A stretch of DNA of 17,490 nucleotides from an uncultured bacterium (GTDB taxonomy: Bacteria; Patescibacteriota; Minisyncoccia; Phycocordibacterales; PALSA-1337). This document shows positions 13,894 through 17,490 of the stretch, in pieces; positions within the stretch are counted from its first letter, which is position 1, and each line of letters starts with the position of its first letter. A program made the translations under genes and the position numbers. A model generated the notes under the pieces. The model saw only the letters and a program-made list of their open reading frames with translations. It did no database searches and was not told where the DNA came from. The DNA lies in the NCBI GenBank assembly GCA_903905325.1, contig CAIVGA010000066.1:1-17490 (forward strand). Reading direction: 5' to 3'.

Positions 13894-14643
13894 TTAGGGC
13901 TTGGCATCCATGAACGCACAGAGCCGAGCCCAGTTTTTCTTGACTTCGAACTCTACATTGCCGATCGCGACATCCGTCGCAACTGCCGGATCATCTTGGA
14001 CGAACTCCGGATACGATGTACAGATAGAGGCAACTACCGGAATAGGTTTACCAGCGAACAGGCCATTTTTCGGTGTATAATACCTGTCGTAAGTGGATGA
14101 ACGATTCAGTGCTCCAACAAGCAGCACTACATCCGCACCAGTGGCCGCAATCTCTGTCAACGTGTTATCGGTATTTTGGAAGTTGTTAAAGACATCTTCC
14201 GCGATTGCAATGCGCTCACCTGGCTCAAATTCGAACTGCGAAAGATCCCAGGTATATTCTTGTTTCTTGCCAGCCACGGTCGGCTTCGGTTTCTTGTCAG
14301 CATATGCGAACTTCTTGTCCGCAATGAGAGCCAACATCTCACCAAACGTTCGACCGCCCTGTGGAATGCCGCAGATTGTATCAAACGTTTCAAGCAGTCC
14401 CTCTGAACGCAGTTTCAAAAGTGCCATACTGGCAAACGCCTCAACAGCTTTCGGATGAACTTCAATTTTTCTGAAGTTGAAGTATAGTTCTCCAACGTAG
14501 TTTCGGCCCTGGCTGTCCTTTCCCGCGTAAGCGACCAGCGGTCCCTTGCGTACACCACCAGCCTTGGGACAGATATAAACTGCACCGCACCGCTTTCCAA
14601 GCTCCATGAGAGATTCACCTAGAGTTGGCCATATTGGATTCAT
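13894..14643 (-). CDS. pyrE: Orotate phosphoribosyltransferase-like protein (PyrE)
   Basis: A phosphoribosyltransferase that, from its place before pyrF, should make OMP from orotate and PRPP. The 249-residue protein shows ICGIPQGGRTFGEMLA (112-127 approx.), a lysine-rich loop (ADKKPKPTVAGKKQEY) where OPRT has its PRPP-gripping lysines, and RIAIAEDVFNNFQNT, the counterpart of the PRPP motif. The Glu-Asp pair is kept, but the usual Thr-Thr-Gly after it is replaced by Asn-Asn-Phe-Gln-Asn-Thr. It is longer than typical PyrE (about 210). The ATG at 14643 has AAGGA (14651-14655) seven bases upstream. Other genes of the pyrimidine pathway are not in the window. Another PRPP-using enzyme is possible. 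Confidence 0.75.
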   Translation of the reverse strand: MNPIWPTLGESLMELGKRCGAVYICPKAGGVRKGPLVAYAGKDSQGRNYVGELYFNFRKIEVHPKAVEAFASMALLKLRSEGLLETFDTICGIPQGGRTFGEMLALIADKKFAYADKKPKPTVAGKKQEYTWDLSQFEFEPGERIAIAEDVFNNFQNTDNTLTEIAATGADVVLLVGALNRSSTYDRYYTPKNGLFAGKPIPVVASICTSYPEFVQDDPAVATDVAIGNVEFEVKKNWARLCAFMDAKP

Positions 14644-14672
14644 AACTTATTCCTTTTTTCAACGATCATTTT

Positions 14673-14690
14673 CACGCTTTAAGCCGCGTG
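14673..14690 (-). repeat. Small hairpin in the pyrE leader
   Basis: CACGC (14673-14677) and GCGTG (14686-14690) are reverse complements around an eight-base loop, roughly 30 bases before the pyrE start. It leaves the Shine-Dalgarno site free. A regulatory role is possible but not supported further. Confidence 0.3.
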
Positions 14691-14703
14691 TTTGGCTATC
14701 AAA

Positions 14704-14732
14704 AATACATCTCTAAAAGAACATTACCTCAA
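14704..14732 (-). promoter_or_regulatory. Putative pyrEF promoter
   Basis: On the minus strand TTGAGG (14727-14732), a 17-base spacer and TGTATT (14704-14709), four of six consensus bases in each. It lies just after the terminator of the pyk-dgkA unit. The leader would be about 55 bases with a small hairpin. Confidence 0.35.
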
Positions 14733-14755
14733 GAGGATCCGAGAGTAAAGTACAC

Positions 14756-14783
14756 AAAAAAGAGGCCTCCTGCCTCTTTTTTT
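14756..14783. terminator. Bidirectional terminator after dgkA
   Basis: AAAAAAGAGGC (14756-14766) pairs with GCCTCTTTTTT (14772-14782) around a five-base loop, giving a T-run on both strands. It ends the minus-strand pyk-dgkA unit 22 bases after the dgkA stop. Confidence 0.85.
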
Positions 14784-14804
14784 ATTGAAAAATTTACCGC
14801 CACT

Positions 14805-15164
14805 TTACATATGCTGCGCAAAAATTATCAGTGTAACAACCGCCCAAATAATGGCACAGATTAGCACTGCCCCCGCCGCAACATCTTTCGTATCACGAGC
14901 AAATGGATGATATTCAGGGGAGGTCAAATCTATGTCTATTTCGATTGCAGTATTGAAAGCTTCGGCCACCAGAACAAGACCGCCAGCCAAAATCAATATA
15001 CTCCATTCCAAATACTACAACTTTAAATAAATTCCAACCACAATAGCAATAATTCCGATAGCAATTTCAACCCAAGCATTGTGTGTACCACCAATAAATA
15101 CCCATATGCCACGACCAGCATGAACAAAACTTTTCAATCTTTTTTTGATAGAAAAATTAGCCAT
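14805..15164 (-). pseudogene. dgkA: Diacylglycerol/undecaprenol kinase DgkA interrupted by an in-frame TAG
   Basis: DgkA is a small trimeric membrane kinase that phosphorylates diacylglycerol or, in many bacteria, undecaprenol. Reading from the ATG at 15164, 49 codons (MANFSIKKRL...GIYLKL) are followed by TAG at 15015-15017, then in the same frame YLEWSILILAGGLVLVAEAF, NTAIEIDIDLTSPEYHPFA, RDTKDVAAGAVL and a last helix to TAA at 14805. Both halves match DgkA: helix 1 surface and first membrane helix before the stop, then the catalytic E-x-x-NTAIE and SPEYHP region. The total of 119 residues equals the family length, with no frameshift. TAG is a normal stop in five other genes here. A TTG at 15011 could restart the second half (68 residues). 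It starts two bases after the pyk stop. Options are a recent nonsense mutation, two separately translated pieces, read-through or a sequencing error. Confidence 0.8.
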
Positions 15165-15165
15165 A

Positions 15166-16584
15166 TTACAACGTCTCCACCAATATCATATTCACCGCCT
15201 GTGCAGCACCGAAAGGCATACCAGCCACAATAACAACCTTATCACCAACTTTGGCAAGCTTGTGCTCAAGAGTAGCAACACGTACCGCACTCATAATCTC
15301 ATCTATAGTCTTGAATGTTGGCATGACTAGAGGATAACAACCAAAAGTCAAAGTCATCTGTGCAGCGCGCTCAGCATTATCGGTAAGGGCAAGAATTTGT
15401 TCGGCTGGACGATAACGTGCAATCATACGAGCAGCACGACCAGAACGAGTTAGGGCAACTATGAGAGTTGCGCCAACACTATGAGCAGCACGAACGGCAG
15501 ATTGAGAGACAACATCAGTGACATCGTGAGTTTCGTTGTATTCAGCAATCGTGTCTCGTGTATAAACTTCTTTTTCAACTCTGACGGCAACTCTAGTCAT
15601 CAACTTCACGGCTTCGACTGGATAATCACCCATGGTAGTTTCCTCAGAAAGCATAATAGCATCTGTACCATCTATAATCGCATTGGCAATATCAGAAACT
15701 TCTGCGCGAGTTGGCACAGGATTTTTGATCATGGATTCGAGCATTTGGGTTGCTGTAATAACCGGCTTACCTGCTGCATTACACTTATTAATTATCATTT
15801 TCTGAACCAAAGGAACTTCTTCGGCGGGAATCTCTATAGCAAGATCTCCGCGTGCCACCATCACACCATCAGTCAATGCCAATATTGCATCAAAATTTTC
15901 TACAGCTTCTGGGGTTTCTATTTTGGCAATAATTCTAGCGGTCGAACCTGCTTGTTTCAAAATTTCTTTTAATTCAGTAATATCAGATGCTCTACGAACA
16001 AAAGAAAGTGCCACAAAATCTACTTTATTTTTTATACCGAAAGTAACATCAACCTTGTCTTTGTCGGTTAGAGAATTTACGGACAAATTTGCACCTGGAA
16101 CATTCACACCTTTTCTACTCGAAAGACGTCCGCCAACTACAACTTTAGTGATAACATCATTGCCTTTGATCTCAACTACTTCTAGCTTCTTCGTACCATC
16201 CTGAATCATGATTATACTTCCAGCTTTAACTTCCTTTGGGAGTTCGGGATAATTGATGTGCACACGTTCTTGAGTTCCATCAACCAACTCATCTGTTGTG
16301 AGAGTGAATATCGCACCTTCATGTAAAGTAATATAAGGATCTTTGAATGTACCAATACGAATCTTTGGCCCACAGAGGTCCTGCAATATTGCAACAGTCT
16401 TCCCTGTTTTCTTCATTATTTTACGTATCTCGTCTACTCGTCTCTGGTGTTCATCAAAAGAACCATGAGAAAAGTTAAGACGCATAACATTCATTCCAGC
16501 CTCGACGAGGAGTGCGAGTTTATCGTGACTTTCTGACACAGGACCAATCGTACAGACTATCTTTGTTTTTTTACCAAGGTTCAT
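15166..16584 (-). CDS. pyk: Pyruvate kinase
   Basis: Pyruvate kinase converts phosphoenolpyruvate and ADP to pyruvate and ATP, the last energy-yielding step of glycolysis. The 472-residue protein has the normal length and order: TKIVCTIGPVSES (7-19), MNVMRLNFSHGS (31-42), the B domain, then KVDFVALSFVRRASD, RIIAKIETPEAVENFD with the catalytic Lys, DGVMVARGDLAIEIPAEEVP, the signature around KPVITATQMLESMIKNPVPT, and the allosteric C-domain ending AAQAVNMILVETL. dgkA follows after two bases, so they are co-transcribed. No Shine-Dalgarno site is present. Two 17-base tandem repeats lie upstream. Confidence 0.97.
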   Translation of the reverse strand: MNLGKKTKIVCTIGPVSESHDKLALLVEAGMNVMRLNFSHGSFDEHQRRVDEIRKIMKKTGKTVAILQDLCGPKIRIGTFKDPYITLHEGAIFTLTTDELVDGTQERVHINYPELPKEVKAGSIIMIQDGTKKLEVVEIKGNDVITKVVVGGRLSSRKGVNVPGANLSVNSLTDKDKVDVTFGIKNKVDFVALSFVRRASDITELKEILKQAGSTARIIAKIETPEAVENFDAILALTDGVMVARGDLAIEIPAEEVPLVQKMIINKCNAAGKPVITATQMLESMIKNPVPTRAEVSDIANAIIDGTDAIMLSEETTMGDYPVEAVKLMTRVAVRVEKEVYTRDTIAEYNETHDVTDVVSQSAVRAAHSVGATLIVALTRSGRAARMIARYRPAEQILALTDNAERAAQMTLTFGCYPLVMPTFKTIDEIMSAVRVATLEHKLAKVGDKVVIVAGMPFGAAQAVNMILVETL

Positions 16585-16624
16585 GTGAATTTTTTATTGG
16601 GTTAACTTTTGGTTTTAAAATTTA

Positions 16625-16658
16625 TTAAATATAACTTCTACTTAAATATAATTCCTAC
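16625..16658. repeat. Two adjacent 17-base repeats upstream of pyk
   Basis: TTAAATATAACTTCTAC (16625-16641) is followed directly by TTAAATATAATTCCTAC (16642-16658), 15 of 17 bases identical. They lie 41-74 bases before the pyk start, between the pilin stop and pyk. They could be paired regulator sites or a chance tandem duplication in A+T-rich DNA. Confidence 0.6.
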
Positions 16659-16671
16659 TTGGCTACTTGGT

Positions 16672-17364
16672 CTATTCCTTAATCTTCGGCTTAAGCTTTT
16701 TGTGCTGAGTAACAAGCACTCCTAATATATAACCTGCAATAATTCCAGCTACGAGTATTATGATTTCATAAACCCATGTTGGCCAACCAGCAACATCCAT
16801 ACTGACATTGGTGAAAAAGGCGGCCACCGTAGTCGTACTAATATCAACCTTGATTTGGGGTATCACATATCCGTATGGCGGCTTACCAACAAATATAATA
16901 GTCTTCTTTTCACCTTGACCAACTTCCGTCTTTGGAGCTTCAACATACAAACCGGTTTGCTTGTTCAAAGCGACTCGATAATAAGTGTCTGGACCGATTT
17001 TACTTGCTAATGGATCTCTCGGTATATCGGAAAGATATGCTGGAATTACTTGAGAAATATTAACCAGATTTCCACAATCAGAAGAATCTAAACCTGCTGA
17101 ATATACTTTCGCCCCACAAATACCATAAACAACGGTGACATCAGCAACTTGAAAAGGATATGAGCCTTTATCATAAAAATACTCTTGGATGGATTTTTGG
17201 ATTTCTGCCACGTCGTTTTTTCGTTGAGAATCGCGAGCCTCCGACATCTGACGGACCGGGTTTATAGCAGCCAAAGTTACAGCGGCCAAAATTGCCAAGA
17301 TGGCAATAGTCAGCAAAAGCTCTAAAAGAGTAAAACCACTACGTAATTTATAAAATCTATTCAT
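16672..17364 (-). CDS. Type IV pilin-like protein with a second, C-terminal membrane helix
   Basis: The 230-residue protein starts MNRFYKLRSGFTLLELLLTI: a short basic leader cut after Gly10 by prepilin peptidase, Phe at mature position 1 and Glu at position 5, then a long hydrophobic helix (to about residue 33). This is the class III signal of type IV pilins and pseudopilins. Residues 44-160 are typical of the exported domain, with SQRKNDVAEIQKSIQEYFYDKGSYP and a Cys pair (about 83 and 97) that may form a disulfide. Unusually a second hydrophobic segment WVYEIIILVAGIIAGYILGVLV (about 194-215, read without the intervening residues shown separately) is followed by the basic tail THQHKK-type KKLKPKIKE. 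Such an anchor would hold both ends in the membrane. It lies between pyk and tRNA-Ile. Confidence 0.8.
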   Translation of the reverse strand: MNRFYKLRSGFTLLELLLTIAILAILAAVTLAAINPVRQMSEARDSQRKNDVAEIQKSIQEYFYDKGSYPFQVADVTVVYGICGAKVYSAGLDSSDCGNLVNISQVIPAYLSDIPRDPLASKIGPDTYYRVALNKQTGLYVEAPKTEVGQGEKKTIIFVGKPPYGYVIPQIKVDISTTTVAAFFTNVSMDVAGWPTWVYEIIILVAGIIAGYILGVLVTQHKKLKPKIKE

Positions 17365-17399
17365 GTGAAATGTACATAATCAATATTAAATGTGCATCA

Positions 17400-17408
17400 A
17401 TTATAGCA
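17400..17408 (-). promoter_or_regulatory. Extended -10 upstream of the pilin-like gene
   Basis: On the minus strand TGCTATAAT (17400-17408) lies between the tRNA and the pilin-like gene, about 35 bases before the ATG at 17364. No good -35 is seen because that position falls in the tRNA. The leader has no Shine-Dalgarno site. Confidence 0.5.
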
Positions 17409-17417
17409 ATAATTTTG

Positions 17418-17490
17418 TGCGCGCACTAGGATTCGAACCTAGGACCCCACCAGTATCAGTGGTGTGCTCTACCAACTGAGCTATGCGCGC
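17418..17490 (-). tRNA. tRNA-Ile (anticodon GAU)
   Basis: A complete 73-base cloverleaf on the minus strand: acceptor GCGCGCA/TGCGCGC, D-arm GCTC-AGTTGGTA-GAGC, anticodon stem CACCA/TGGTG with loop CTGATAC (anticodon GAT at positions 34-36), a five-base variable loop, and T-arm CTAGG-TTCGAAT-CCTAG. The discriminator is A. The 3' CCA is not encoded, since the genome continues CAAAAT. The 5' end is the last base of the window. Confidence 0.97.

Noticed and set aside
15015..15017. Reassignment of TAG to an amino acid, suggested by the dgkA stop
   Set aside because: TAG ends the ATE-like gene, the PLP enzyme, radC, the 115-residue gene and the pilin-like gene at sensible positions, so general reassignment does not fit.
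1..17490. CRISPR array, insertion sequence or prophage
   Set aside because: No regularly spaced repeats, transposase, integrase or phage genes were found on either strand.

Overview
The window reads as a fragment of a small-genome bacterium of the Candidate Phyla Radiation, probably a parcubacterium (Patescibacteria). This is inferred from short single-copy genes, divergent Mur enzymes, a type IV pilin-like protein, several unrecognisable small proteins and promoters that sit directly on start codons. No 16S gene or other phylogenetic marker is present to prove it. TAA, TAG and TGA all appear as genuine stops, so the code looks standard.

Layout. Positions 1-112 hold a leftward promoter and GC-rich leader for a gene beyond the left edge. 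rsmI (minus) follows. From 920 to 7018 lies a plus-strand block: an ATP-grasp ligase overlapping an NlpC/P60-like cysteine hydrolase, mraY, then an arginyltransferase-like (ATE/GNAT) protein followed closely by a Mur ligase of the Mpl/MurC type. One unknown minus-strand gene (4211-4588) interrupts it. Positions 7045-7613 form a complete single-gene unit for a half-size EamA transporter. A small zinc ribbon (minus) and a PLP fold-type II enzyme (plus) diverge around 7850, and murD (minus) faces the PLP gene. Next come a 444-residue possible DHH/MYG1-like metallohydrolase (10343-11677), a radC plus unknown-gene pair (11847-12957), pyrF/pyrE (13094-14643), a pyk-dgkA unit in which dgkA carries an in-frame TAG, a pilin-like gene with an extra C-terminal membrane helix, and tRNA-Ile(GAU) at the right edge.

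How it fits together. MraY, MurD and the Mpl/MurC-like ligase build and load the muramyl-peptide precursor of the cell wall, and DgkA would recycle or phosphorylate the lipid. Two potential peptide-bond-forming enzymes (ATP-grasp and ATE-like) and an apparently cytosolic NlpC/P60-like hydrolase in the same block suggest a non-standard peptide branch or tailoring step; this is inference.

Two styles of gene start are visible. rsmI, mraY, the ATE-like gene and radC have an extended -10 element (TGn plus hexamer) ending 6-7 bases before the ATG and no Shine-Dalgarno sequence, so their mRNAs are probably leaderless. The 4211, 7141, 10343 and pyrE genes instead have clear Shine-Dalgarno sites, leaders of tens of bases, and in three cases their own terminators; their coding sequence looks richer in G+C. 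The strongest leads are this dual architecture, the interrupted dgkA, the operator-like inverted repeat at 11787-11817, and the ligase/hydrolase block.
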